Shown: positions 34,901 through 49,900, numbered from the stretch's first letter. The stretch: 64,000 bases of DNA from Turritopsis dohrnii (GCA_027922465.2 BQMF02000664.1:62001-126000), one strand, 5' to 3'. The notes: a model not told the origin generated them from the letters alone. Program-made: numbers and translations.

Positions 34901-37900
34901 GCAATATTATGTTTTCGTGGTTCGAGAAGTGTCAAGAAAATGGACTTTGATTTGGACAATTTTGAAATTTTTGAAAAAAATTAGGAGGACGGTTTAGATG
35001 TAGTTTATAGCATGCCGGGAATACCTCTATTTAATTGTTAGTAGTAAAGTTTAGATTTGTTAATATGTAGCAAGACAATGTAAAAAAAATATATCTACAG
35101 ATTGTAGCGACCAATAAATGAAATGCCTAAGAAGCAATGAAATGGATGAGGACATCTTTGTGCACTGGAAATAAGTAATGGCCATAAACAAAACAAAACT
35201 GTTGATAAGCTTGTAAAGCTGAGCTGTAGGTAGCCATAATTGTTGGAGTTAAAGCCTGAGACTGGTTAAATGCTACTGTGGTGGATCATACAGGCTACTG
35301 GCCCTATAATAGTTGGTTATTCGTCTGCACTCGAGCAAGACGCCTGAAATCGAGAGACCTGTTAATGAAAAAGAAGATCAGTTGAAACATTGAAATAGGG
35401 AAACCTAACTTAATGCATAGTGTGTTTGTGGCCTGCAAGAACCTGACCTCTACACATAGACATATTGCAAAAGTGAGAACCTGAGAATTGCGCCACGCAG
35501 AAGCCAAAGTGACAACGGCAGCAACAATAGCAAAAGACTCTTTAATATTGATATCAGTCATTAAGATAATGGATAATGTTGAAGACCCCTTAAACTTAAG
35601 TCCACCACAGTAGTTCTGCAAGGCAATTAAAAATAAAAAAACAGCAGCTCCTGGAAGAATACAACTGTCAACTTAACTTAATAATAACCTGTCAAAGCAT
35701 AGCCTAACAAGCCCCGTTGATCCTGGCATACCTGACACAACTGAAAGGCATGTTTGATATCAGGCTCAGCCAAAGAGCATTGAGGACCCAAGCCTCTTTA
35801 ATCATCAAGAAACTAGTATATTTTAAAATTCATCCTTGTTTGTTTCCTCATTCACCGCCATGACCCTGGGTGATGAAATATCAAAAATAATCCTATAAGT
35901 ACTGTCTTTTTTACTAAGGCAAGCAATGAAACATTGTGATGAGTGGTGACAAAAATTACCGCTACACTTATTATATTATCAGTAATTACCGGTAAGCAAA
36001 TTGATCAGACTTTTATCGGTTAATTTACTGGTAAATCTAAATCGATCCAATTTTATTGGTAAAATGTGAATAATCATAGTTTTAAAAAAGAGCAAAGAGC
36101 TTGCTTTAAGAGCTATTATGCCTAAGTTATCATTTATGGTGTTACGCTACCATAGCATAATAATTTAAGAATCATTTTACCTCCGTAATACTTACTATGT
36201 ACTTTACTCCATAAAAGTCATCAAAGAATTCACATCGAAAGTTCAGTAATGGAATGTTTTAAGATAAATATGTGACCGGTTGAGAGAAAAGGGACCATTC
36301 GATTTTACTCAGTTATTTTAAACATGTTTAAACTCCCAAATAGGCATTTTAAACGGTAACACTACAGACATGTGAACACGGTTTAATCTCTTGCATTAAA
36401 ACTTCGTAATAACGAAGAGAAAAAATTAAATTCAAGTTTAAACTCTAAGAAAACGAGTTGAAGTGTCAGAAAATGTTATTTACTAGTAAGAAGTTTTAAT
36501 TGTTTTAATTGTTAGAAGTTATTTACAAACTTTGTGAAATTGTATCAATTATGATAAATCGAAAATTTACTGAAATTTCAACAGAAAATATCAAACTTGT
36601 CATATTTCTGACTATTAATCAATTTCCTTCTTAGGAAAAAAGGTTCTACAGTAGCAATAATAAAACCTTTTGTTTTCAATAGACGTTTCACGCTCACGAG
36701 ATATACCCTCCATTAAATTGATCATATCGCAACATTTTTAGTAAACTTTATTGACATTTGTAATTCCCATTAGCATTGTAAAACCTACATGTGGCTCTTG
36801 AATTTCTTGCGAAATTAGACACAAAGGTACAAGGGACTAATAGCCCCACTAATAGCCCCTTGAATAAAATCTTAATGGGCATGACAAAGCCACATGACCG
36901 ATACAGAAAAAAATGAGAGGAAAGGCTCCTTGAAGGTGTCAAATCCATCATCAATGTGATCCATGGTAAAGAAGAGTTAAAAGGCATTTAGTTTTGAAAC
37001 ATCCTGTCATTAGGGCTTCATGCACACTATGGTGTGCAAAGTGACAATAACATCAAATGCAGTTATTCCAAGCCACCATCCAACGCGAAAAATTCCCTAC
37101 CATAGGGTGAGGTACCACTGGCAAAGATGGCAAGGAACTACCAAAATCTGCAATGTAAACTTGGAACCGAAGAAGGAAACAAAAGATAAAAATTCACAAA
37201 CTCATCGTTTCTAATTCTATTGATTAAGGGCTGCACTAAAGCAGAGATTCTGTGTGAGATGCCATAGAGCAAATCCTTGATTTTAAAGTTTTGAGCACAC
37301 AAAAACCTGCCAAGCAAAGAAACGCAAAATAGTTAAAAAATGCTGGCAGCGGAACAATGCAACAAGTTAGATCAGGCCAGGTCAAACTAGACAGATATGC
37401 TGAATATCTGGGCTTGCCTGAAGTAAGGCAAACCGCTGCAAGGTATGCAACTAGTGCTTCCCTCTTGTTAACAAGTCTTAAGTGAACTGAACACCAGGGT
37501 CTCATTCAGCATCCGACGAAAGGGAAAAGGACGCAATAATTAACATTAATATTGAAAGGGCACTTTTTAGGAAAAGGGCAACCTGAACTTTATTTCGGAG
37601 GGTTAAACATGTGACCCTTCTCCATACAAGAGTGATTTTTGAAGTTTGTTAAGCGAAATAAATTTTCAAAAGAAAAAAAGCGTGGAGGGCAGCATCTGAT
37701 CAATGGACGCTCTTTTGACCTAGACAAGACCCTACACCCATTTAAGGTAATTGATTGGTAATTTGAATCCGTGTCATTATCAAGGTGAAGAAAAGTTATT
37801 TCTCTGGTTAAGAGATATCGTACTTCCTTAGCTACATGTCTAGCGCCCTGTAAACACCTTTGCTACAGACAAACCACATCCTAATTCTCTTTCAAATGTT

Positions 37901-40900
37901 TTCAGTTTTTTGCGTAAGTTTTTAAAACCCTTTGTAGCCATAACCTAAATCAATAAATTAGTGTAAAGAAGTAGACCAATAAGATTGATTCATAAGCATG
38001 ATGAGAAATGAAAGATCAACTGCCTCACACAGAATTCACAAATAAGTATCTATGTTAATCCATTTTACTTTATTTTGTTTCAAACCATCAATGGTTTGCT
38101 GCTGAATGTTTTCATTATGAATTTTTTATTTATAAAAGTAAAGGATAGATAAAGATAAATGGCAGGTTGTCACAAAATGATACTGTTAGGGACATGACCA
38201 TAGAAAAAGCAATACAAAAAACATGATCATTTAAACTTTAGCGTAACATTAAGTATCAATGTAACTGGTATTTATCAATTTTGCTTAGGCCAAGAAAGAG
38301 GTAGTGCAAATATTTGGCATCCTTCTTCGCAGACAAATTGGTGCTAGAGCGCCAACAGTGGAGTTTATTAATAATGATAAAGAGATATTATTCTCTTTAT
38401 TGAAAGGGTAAGTTAATTTTCCATTTTTTATTCCTTTTTTGTGTTTTTGGATTTATGTGTTTTGTTTCTTGTTGTTAAATTCTCAACTTTGACAACAAAT
38501 TGTTGCACTATCAAGTGCCAATCAACAATAGTATTCAATGTTACAATCAACAAAGGCTCGAGGGCTGATTTATAATCACATTTGAATGAATGAAATTGAT
38601 TAACTAGTTTTAATTGTGTTTCTAAACATAGAGAAACAAGAAGAGTTAGGCATTTGTGAGTTGTTCTATTATGCAGGGATGAATAAATCTTTGGCTAAGT
38701 ACAAGTGAAACTATGTGTTTTCTAAAATGATGCGCTGATCCTGCTACATCTTAGGGAGTGCATTTATGAAAGATGTATATATTTGCATTTTTTTGTATTT
38801 TTTTTTTGTTTCACGTTTTTATTCTATAAACTTTCAGTTTTAAAAATAATAACAATGTCAAAGAATGCTGTCTTCGTCCATATGTCCTTTGAAATAGACG
38901 TACATACATGATGTCACAGCTGTAATAACAGTCAGTTGTGGAGCAAAACTTAAAATGTTTATTTAGAGCAACATAGGAATTTGCATAGAGAATTTGCATA
39001 AAGACATTTTATTTGAAAGAAAAATTTTAGCCAAAGTTTTTTTGACATTAATTTTCCTTATTCTACAGTGAAGTTGCTTTAACTGTCACTTTTCAAGATT
39101 TGCAGTTAATGATTAAAAACTGAATGTGAGGAAATTGTACAGGAACTATAACTTTAAACAGGGAAGTTGTTTTTTTTCACAATCTTTTGCTGTTGGAGGA
39201 AATAACATTACTCCTAATGGGTGGTAATTTATGCAGGGTTCATATTACTTGTTAAATCTTGGTGTTAAATCATCTCCATCTTGGATTCTAGTTAACTTCA
39301 GTATGTGTAATGTAGCAGGTGTTAGGGTGCTAAATTGATATGCAGTAATTTACAGCACCTCTAAAACTGTAAAGAGTCATGTGGGAAAAATATATGTGAC
39401 ATGGAAAGCGAAAAGGGACCATTTGCCAGAAAATTACGCCTGTTTGCCGTAATAAATTCTGCTGACTAGGCGTAATTTCCATATTAATTCACATTAAAAT
39501 TACGCCGTAAGAAGACAAGCCATTGCAATTTTTCTTACGCTAGCGTAACCTGTAAGGCGTAATCCGTAAGCCGTAAGAAAAATTACGCTTAGTCAGCGTA
39601 ATTTTTAGAATTCTTACGGCATAAGGCGTAAGCCATAAGAAAAACTTTAAAATTTTTACGCTATTGTAAGAAAAATAACGCTTACGTAAGCGTAATTTTT
39701 AATAAAATAAATTTTACATCGAGTATGATACATTTTTTTGGAAAGCTTATTTACACCTGTGAAAGCTCACGTTAAGAATTTTGAGGTAAACATGATCAAT
39801 ATGTTTAAATGATTATGAGTTTTCATGATCTTTCATGTACACAAATTAGCCGCTAATACAACGTTTTTGGAAAATAAATAGACTTCCCAGTCACTTCCTG
39901 AAAAAAAAGTTTCAGCAATAAAACACAAGTCCATAAAACTATTATTTCTTGTGATCATTATTCATAATATGAGTTTTAATATGAAGTCAGTTTACAAATT
40001 ATTTTTCATTGGTCGGCAGCTGAGGCTTTTTTTTGTTATTATAATATTGCATATTTATTTGACTTTTACATATTCAAAGAGTGCACAAAGAGTGATACAT
40101 CTTATGCAAATTTAATCAACATAATCAACCATCGTATTTTTCACTGATGTTCAAAAACTTTTTTACCTGGTTCTCATTCAGTTAAAGATAAACATACAAT
40201 CAGTTATTTCGAAAGTTACTACGAATAGAAACCGTCCGCTTTAATTCTATTTTAAGTTGTTCGTTCCATGATCGCTTGTGGAAAACGTTTTATCTTTGTT
40301 TTCATAAAAATGTTCTTTATTTTCAAAAAAATGTATGTTCACCGTTTCTAGCGATTTTTATTGACTTCTGTAACTTTATTCCGATAATAGTCTGGGGTAC
40401 AGGATGAGTGTAGGATGAATTTAACGTCAGCTTGACGAGTTGCAAAAGTTCTCTTTTGAAATACTCACATTCATTTAAATAAAAATACATACCTGTTTCC
40501 TTCAGTTTTTCTGAAAGTCTTGTTAATCCGTAATCGGAATAAGATGTTATTAAGCGTAATACTTTACACTCCGAAAGTGTAACACAATAAATGATTACTC
40601 AAGCATAATTGAGTGTAACATTTTACTGTAATCAGTGGCAAATCCAAGAAAAAGTGAAAGGCCTTTTCTATGGGTTTGGTTGCTTATTTAAAGTGCACTG
40701 TTAAAGTTATTTAACGAACCTTAATAAAAAAACCAAAAAACATTTGTTTGACGTAAGTGTAATTATTAATAAAATAAATTTCTTACGCCGTAAGAAAATA
40801 AAATTAAGTGTAATATGCAAATGGTCCCTTTTCGCTTTCCATGTCACATATTTTTCAATTCCTTGTTGGCACAAAAATGATGATACAAGATTAAATTGAA

Positions 40901-43900
40901 ATTTCAAACTTCAACAACTAAAAAACCAAATACTTAAACTATGGGCATATGTGACATGGAAAGTGAAAAGGGACCGTTTGCATATTACACTTAGTTTTAT
41001 TTTTCTTACGGCGTAAGAAATTTATTCTATTAAAAATTACGCTAACATAAGCGTAATTTTTCTTACGCCTTACGCCGTAGGAATTACAAAAATTACGCTG
41101 ACGTAAGCATAATTTTTATAAAAAGTAAATTTCTTACGCCGTAAGAAAAAAAGTTCATGGTCTTTAATTTTAGAATGTAAACAAGTGGGGGACGTTAAAC
41201 TTGTGAACCCCAAACGCAAGGATTGAGCGCCATTACAAAGCTTGACTCTCTCAATCTTAACTTCCTTGTCTTCATGGCCGAAACAATAAGTGCAGTATAT
41301 TGAAGTTTCATGGAGTTTGAAGTTTCATAAAGTGTGGTTAAAAGTGCCTTGCCATTGATTGACTAAAACGATCAAACAAATATTTTATTTTCAGTGGAGC
41401 ACGGAAAATGTATGATTAAATATACAAAATATTAAAGGTTCGTTAAATAACAAACCCTTAAGCCGATGATACACGAGTCGATTAGTTGCTTTCGACTAAG
41501 TCGTACTTATGTTGCGCATATTTTAAAGTTGCCGATACAAGGTGATACACGCAAGCGATTTTTCCTTTCTACATCATGTATTCAGACAGTGAGGAAGAGG
41601 TTGCAGCTGCTGCTATTATCATCGTGGCTTGTCAAGAGAAAAAGAAACGGAAAAAAAGAGTATGGACAAAATCTTGGCTGAAGAAAAGAAAGCAGTTTGG
41701 TGTTTACGATACACTTCTGCGAGAATTTCGACTGGAAGAGGAAGCTGACTATTTTAATTTTTTGAGGATGGTCCCTTCTGATTTTGATGCTTTGTTGCGT
41801 CTCATTGAAGTGGCACTCACAAAGCAAGATACTGTATTCTGTAATTCCACAACGATTCTTCAGAATACCATTCGGTGATAAATTGTTCAACAAAATTATC
41901 TTTTTTTTTGCGCCATGATGTTTGCAGTTTGATGTTTGTTAAGATTTTTATAAACATATCATTTTAATCTAGAAGTTTTCATGTGCGCATTTTCTGTATA
42001 AAAAAAGGAAGCTGTTTGATTGGTTTAATAAGCTGCGATTAATCGCAGAATTCCAACAGGTTCGATTTTTTTTTTTGTCGAAAGCAACTTGTAGAATCAT
42101 GCTCACAACATACGATTTGTGCATGATACACGCAGCGATTTGTAGAATTCTACAAATCGAAAGCAACTAATCGACTCGTGTATCATCGGCTTTAGAAAAG
42201 CCCTTTCACTTTTTTTTGTATTCACCACTGATTACAGTAAAATGTTACACTCAAGTTAACTATGCTTGAGTAATCTTTTATTGTGTTACACTTTCGTAAA
42301 AAAAAAAGGAGTAAAGTATTATGCTTGATAACATCTTATTCCGATTACGAATTTCCACAACTTTCAGAAAAGCGTCTTCAACCTTGTGATGAAAAACTGA
42401 AGGAAACAGGTATGTATTTTTATTTAAATGAATGTGAGTATTTCAAAAGAGAACTTTTGCAATTCGTCAAGTCAACGTTAAAATGTATTCATTTCTCTTT
42501 CCTTCCATTCATCCTACACTCACCCCCTGTGTCCCAGACTATTATCAGATTAAAGTTGCAGAAGTCAATAAAAATCGCTAGAAATGGTGAACATACATCT
42601 TTATGAAAACAAAGATATAAATGTTTTCCACAAGGGATAATCAAACAACTTAAAATAGAATGAAGGCAGACGGTTTCTATTCGTAGTAACTTTTGCAAAT
42701 AACTGGTTGTATGTTTTATCTTTAACTGAATGAGAACCAGGTAAAAAAGTTTTCGGGGGGACGATTTAACCAGTGAGCCCCAAACAATGGAGGCATTGCA
42801 GCCCTTATCTTCGACTTCAGTGCGTATTATTATACTTTCTTTTTTTTAAGTACGAGTTCTTCAACTACATAACTATATGATAACAATCACTCAACATTTA
42901 CTTCATCTTCATACAACTCGTCCTCACTGTCCCAGCCATTGCTCGATTCGTCATCGCTATCTTCTTCAATGACACTCCGCTCTGAAGCACCTTCATATGT
43001 GCCAAATTTCGTACACCTTCGCTTGGTCATATAAATTTCCCTGGCACGTTCAATTATTTCCTTCCCCTCAGCTGTCGTCCAAAGTTTATCGTTACCAAGA
43101 ATCAGTAAAGAATCTTCGAGCGTTTCATGTGTCATGGATAGATGGCGATCCGAAAGCATGCATGTAACGGTACTGAAGACACGCTCAACGTTGGAATTTG
43201 AGCCAGAAATACTTAAGATCAATGAAACCAAGATGCTCAAGTTGGGATAATTTTCTCGCTTGTATACTAGCACTGACTTTCACATATCACTCACTCCCAT
43301 TTTTACGAAGTGAGTGCTTGCATATGTTTTAAATTTTTTCCACTCCACCAAAGCTCTTCCCTCGTTAAACCTGGCATTCTTGAGGGGTACCGAGAAATGG
43401 TTGCTCAAAAACACGATAATCGTCTTTTCCGTATTCTTTAACATCCTGCCAGTTTTGTGTAAGCATCTTTTATGGATTTAGCGGTTGCTGACGTAATGGT
43501 AGATTGAATCTATTTTGATAAAAGTAAAACCCTTTTATGATTTTTAACGAATATATAAGAATATTACGTTACTTATGTTAATATTACGTTACTAAGACAT
43601 ATTGAGAAAAAAAATGAACCTTTCCAGTTGTGTTTGCGTTTACTGCAGAAATAGATGGCATACGATCTTCTTTGGGTCTTCCTTTCTCACAAGCCAAAGC
43701 AAGGCTATGTCCTTCACCCGAAATATGTCGCATCACCGAATGTTTCGTCACGAATTTTGTCCCGTTGATGTAGGCGAGTACAGACTCCTTCACAGGACTT
43801 TTACAATTAGGATGTTAAAGAATGGATTGCTTATTCTTCGCACACAGCTTACACCACACAAAATTCACCAAGCGACATCCTTTCTCTTCAACTATTTTGT

Positions 43901-46900
43901 GGCCGATAATTTCGTCAACGTTCCACTTCATGAAAGTTGATAACTGGACTTTATTTCCTTTAATAACTTGTTCCGGAGAAGTCATGATAATAAGAAAGTT
44001 TGTGATATAGCTATACGATAACTACGACAATGTTTGGAAAGACTGATTTCATACATTGATTGCAACCTTACGCAACCCTGCACAGGTGTTTCGATTTTTT
44101 TCATTTGGGAATTGATATTAACATGATCAAAAACTATATTTAGAATGAATTAACAATATTTCCTTAATTGATCTGTGTACAGGTGTTGTTTTCAAAAAAT
44201 TTTGAATCAACAAAAACCTTTGCTTTGAAAGCCTTTTGAAAGTTAGCTACTATGATTTTTGAACATATTTCCTATTTATTTAAATGAAGTAAGAATATTT
44301 TTTTTATATATATATTTTTCTGTAATCCAATTGTTATTATTTCAATAATGTAAAATCTTGCGTAATATCTTTTCGAACTTGATCATCAAAAGATCTGGTA
44401 AAGTTGCATTAAAGTTTTCGTTAAAAGGGCGTTCTGAAATTAACAAAGCTATTCATGACGTTTTTTATGCATGTTTTCTGAACAAGAATACTTGAAAGAG
44501 AAAGCTACTCTAAAATATATAATCATTCCTTTTGATAGATATTAGCTATAAATCGCTCAGATAAATCGTTGTTTATCAAAGCTGTGCAAGTGAATCATCG
44601 CTTGGGTGATGGAAGAAATATTGAACTTGGGCGCGTGTTTGCATGCACGCGAGCGATCGCGCCTGTTATGACAAGGCCTGGAATTGATATGGAAATTACA
44701 CCTAGTCAGCAGAATTTATTATGGCAAACAGGTGTAATTTTCTGGCAAATGGTCCCTTTTCGCTTTCCATGTCACATATTTTGTTAACTTTCACAACTCA
44801 TATTTACTTTCTTGATAATAGCATACAAGCCTGCTAATAATGTTTCAAATTGTTTTTCATCAATCATTCAGCCTGTATGTATCTTGTTATGTGGATTATA
44901 TGTAATAATTCAGATGAAACCATATTTAGATATGAGAACCAAGAAGTTGCTCTTAACTCTGGTATGATACTAAGGGAATGCTTGCGTTACGAACCATTGA
45001 CAAAGAAACTGTTATTATCAGATAAATTTTTTGACTTATTTCGGTATGTGGAATTATCAACTTTTGATGTTGCATCGGATGCTTTCAGCACCTTTAAGGT
45101 TTGTTTTTCTTTGCATTATTCAGTTTTCTATTGTGCTTTCTATTTACTGAAATATTGGTAAGATCATTCCTTCTATCTATGCTAGAAGTAACTACATTGT
45201 ACAGGGTATTTCATTAAGAAAACAACAGGACTTTTATAAAAGCAGTGCAAGTTGTGACATTTTTCTGTTTTAGGATTTTGAGAATTTTTGTGCTTGCGAC
45301 TTAAAAAAATTTCCCAAATTTCCAGCCATTTTTATTTGTTTCGAAAATGAGAACCCTGAAAAATTGTCAAAAAGTGATGAAACTGATGAACAAAGCATAT
45401 TGGACGTTTCAATTGCTACTGAGATATCGTTGAGCAAAGATTTTGGTGATGTCACACACCTGTCGCCAAAATAATTTAGACCTAATTTTGGGCCTATTCT
45501 CTGTCTAACCGAAGTTCATCTGAGTTTCCTTTCATACTTTATCTTGGGTGCTTGATTGAGTTTTTTGCAATGATTCAAGTTTATAAATTGAAGAATTATG
45601 TGAAGGCTGCAAGCACAAAATGTAATTCTGATTTTGTAACTAAAGTTGGAGTACGATTTAAGGATGGATAATAATAAGACCAACTTCATGTATTATTGGT
45701 ACACAAACAGATTTTTTGTTTAATATACAAAGGGGTTGAGACAAAATAATCCAAATTTGTGACTTGTTGAGGGAAAAGGGACCAATCGCCTATTTTATGC
45801 GTTTAAACTAGTAAAAACGGTAGTTAAACTAGCGTTTAAAAAAAACTTTTTAGTGTTGCGTTTAAACGCTAAATTATTATTTAAAACGCATTTAAACAGG
45901 TAGTTTAAACGGGTTTAAACTAAAAGTTGGCTAAATTCAAATGTCTTAGAATTACCTAAGCGTAAGAAGCCAGTATTATGCCATAAGAATTTTAACATAA
46001 CTTAGGTTGTCAGAATTTTGAGATAACTTACATCGCAAGAATTCTTAAATTGTTAAAAATCATCAAAGAGTTCAATCAAATATTTATAACCATGAACACT
46101 GAGTGTGTCCTATAATCAAATGTTTTTTAAATGAAGATGCAATGGAATGCGTAAGGATCTTCCTAATATTTTTTTCATAGAGTAGCATGAAGTCAATTTT
46201 AAACATTAACAAAATTTCCATGAGAACGTTTATATGCAGCTCCCAAGATCTTTTGAAAAAAATATTAATGACATTGAAGTTTCGGTCTTCAAAAAGTTGT
46301 ACAAGGAAAATTACGTTGGTTCCATTACTTCATGCTAACACTCTTATGCTCGACTGTTGTGTGACAATGAGACACAAACGGACAGAGGTGCTACCATTTG
46401 TAACCTTTCCACGGCCTTTCCAACTGTCCATCATAAACATTAACTACTGTGAGAACAGTGCGCACCCAAGCACGCAAGTAAAGCTTACAGCCAGGACATG
46501 GGAGAGTTTTCCAGTCCTGTGTAAACGCAGCTTTCAGACAATCTTCCACGTAAACCTTATGATGAAACACGGAAGGAAACAGTTGTGATTTTATTTAAGC
46601 CAAGTTATTTCAAAAGAGAACTTTTGCGACTCATCAAGCGGCGTTAAAATGTTTTCATTTGTCTCTTCCAACATACATCCATCATCTGGTTGAACCTAAA
46701 AATATTATTGTAATGAAAATAAAGTTCACTGAAACGTCTGTCTTAAATAACTTCTAACTAGTAAAATAACTTCTAGCTAGTAAATAACATTATTTTGACA
46801 TTTCGACTCGTCTTAGAGTTTAAACATGAATTCAAATTTTTCTTTTCGTTGCGTAATTCTCATTGAAGAGTTTAAACAGCGTTTACTTGTCTGTAGTTTT

Positions 46901-49900
46901 ACCGTTTAAACGCATCATTAGCTCGAACCAAAAAAGTTTAAACGCTTATTTGGGAGTTTGAATGTGTGTAAACACAAAAAACCGTGGAAATGGAATGGTC
47001 CCTTTTCCCCCAACCAGTCACATTTGTTAGGCAAATGTTGATTGCAAATTATTGAAAAGAAGAAAAAATCATGTTTAATAATGTTTGATGAAATATATTA
47101 CAGAACATCATTTTGAGAAGTGAACATTCAATGTTTAAATTCAACGTTCCAGGCGATTTTGATAACAAATGATAAAACCTTTTTCAAAAAACGTTAAAAA
47201 CGTTGTAAAAACAATAGAAAAAAACGTTAGAAACGTTTTGATTAAATTTACCAAAATTTAAAAACAATAATAGCTACGTAGTTATTTATGACGTGGTCCT
47301 TGGATGACTATTTTCCATTGATTCCAGACCAACTAGGAACTCTTCTTGGATAGGGGAAGGCTAAAGTGTTTTGAGTGGGTTGAGTAATTGAAAATCCTTT
47401 TTGTTAACAAAACTTAAAAATCATTTTCATCTTTTTTTATGTAAAAACGTTTAAATGTTTTTTTGAAAACCAAAAAAACCTTTTTTATGAAAATGAAAGA
47501 ACGTTTAAGAAAACGTTTACAAGGGTTCGCACATCTCTCAAACATCTCACCTACGAAAACATAGGCTGTGATATCTCTGTTTGGCAAGCCTCACCGAAAA
47601 GTTTGACATGCCCGGTATGAATAGGATTGTAGAAAGAATCTTTTATTCTACACACCAGAATCATTCACTTGGTCGATCCAGCATCTCCTTACAAGCACTC
47701 ATATTCTGGTTTGACGATTGCTAAAGAATGGTGCAGTGTGTATGCTTGTAGTTCTTTGGCTTTTGGCATTCTTCGGCTTTCTGATCATGACATCTTTGCC
47801 TTGAAGTGTACCCAAAGTGTGCGGGTAGTTCCAACATTGCTCAAATTTCTTAGGGAGATCAAGCCATTCCTGTTTTGATTTGATAAAATGTTTGATTTAG
47901 TCCCATAAAAATGAGAACTTTTATTCGATCAAACATTCCGTCATACATAAAAAAAATGTTTGATAAAATGTTTGAGCAGTTTGCAGCAACTTTAATTTAT
48001 ATATATCTCAAATTCATGAATATCTCAAACAAATTTTTCATTATTTCATTGTTTTTGAAGTTGTAGTTGCCTCTGTATTCTAAAACAGAAATATACATAT
48101 ATACTAGCCACCCAGGCGGCGTCACTCGCCACCCATGTTCAGCATGCGTCCAGTTCACGAAAAATAAAATGAAGAATTGGCAATGATAAGTTTGCCCATG
48201 TTGTACAGTGTTGAATATAACTGGTTTACAGTTTTAGCAAATGTGTGTTGAACCGAGAGAAAGGATTAGTCAATTAAATTCCCCTGGAGACATAATGAAT
48301 CAAACATCAAAATAATAATTAAAATTGGAACATTGAAATTCTCGATATTCCCTCTTTTTGACCAAAACCATGTTTTTTATACACAGAAGATGAAATGAAG
48401 AACACATGCAAAACCATTTACCAGCTATTTACCTAATCAGAATGAAAATTTTTACCCCGGAGACGCGAATTATAACCAAACATCGCAACACTTAAGATGC
48501 CCTACTATTGACCGAAAACAATTTTTTTGATACACAGAAAAAGCAAAGTAACTTCTACGTAAAACAAAACATAATAAAACATCAAAGAATCAAACATCTT
48601 ATTATAATAAGTTTAAATGCATATGTATATCACTGGAACTGAACTGAATAAAAGTTTTGCAAAATTATTTTTTATCCTGGAGACTTGAAGCAAACATTAG
48701 AACACTTAAAATGCCCTACTTCAGACCAAAATCATGTTTTTACATGGAGAAGATTTAATGCAGAAACCAATGCCAATACAATAAAGAAGCGTATATTGTA
48801 TACATAGAATAGAATTAATTTTAGTGTAAAAAAGCAATACATAATACAGTACACAACAGCAAACATTGAATAACATTACGAAATGTGAATTAAAAACAAA
48901 TTGATACCTTCCAACTCTGTTTCTTTCGTGCCGAAGTTACATTGGACAGAATTTTTAAAATTGATAATCTGTTCTTCACCAACCATCAACATCATGATTT
49001 AAACCACGAGCCTCATTTCTTTATGGTTATTGTATTTTTCGTTTTGCTTATCTAAAAGAAAAAGGATTTGGAATATGCATAATGATTCAAATACTTAATC
49101 GTGTTATGACAAACAAATAAACAAACAAAAAGGATTTTCGAGAACATATATTCAACTTAAAACAATAACTAAAGACAAACTTAATAATAGAATGTGTCTA
49201 GCTAAAGATTTTTGAAAATATGAAAGCATTCAAATAACATATATACAAAAACCCTAAACATACTATGACGATATTGAAAGAAAGCAAAACAAACTAAAAG
49301 AAACTTCAAAAGCACATTAACCTTATGAATAATAATTAAAAATACAAACGTTATGACAGAATTTCTATAGCTAAAGAGTTTATAGGTAAGAAATGAAAAC
49401 ATTCACATTTTTAATCCGAGTTTAAATCTCCTCTGGCTAATTTGCAACAGTTAAACAACCCTTTATTTACTTTATTCTTTAAATTTGTTACCAAAACAAA
49501 TCAGTAACTTTTTGTAGGATATTCATCTTTATGATTTGATCGTTTTAACTCTGTTTTTATTAAATCCATTTGACTTGTGTACTTACGTATATAACTTTTC
49601 ACTAACGTTTCCACCAAAAAGAATTAAAACCCTTTTCACCAATTTTCACCAATTTAAATAAACATCATCCTTTCTGCAGCCATTTTTAAACAACATCAAA
49701 AGCATTACTTCACTACTCTACTTTCATAACTATTTGATAACTATAAAAAGAAGTAGGTAAAATCAGCACACACACAAAAATAGAGTTTCTTCCACTCGTT
49801 CTTCTTTTCACCTCTTCGTTTTCCACTGAAATGAAAACCTAATACAACTATTTACAACATTTGTTCAAAAACTCACTTACACATGCATTACCTGTTCTTT

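Larger units (their letters stand above)
40951..44775. mobile_element. GTGAC-type element, family B, 3.8-kb copy with nested inserts
   Basis: TIRs GTGACATGGAAAGTGAAAAG (left) and CTTTTCGCTTTCCATGTCAC (right) with ATAT flanks at 40947-40950 and 44776-44779. Array words TTACGCTAACATAAGCGTAA follow on the left. Inside are the GGGGGACG module (41180), the PIF/Harbinger element 41461-42191, the alpha and beta modules (42340-42740), hAT transposase remnants (42887-43800) and a D fragment (44630-44670). It shares ends with 39396-40847 but is in the opposite internal orientation. Confidence 0.85.
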
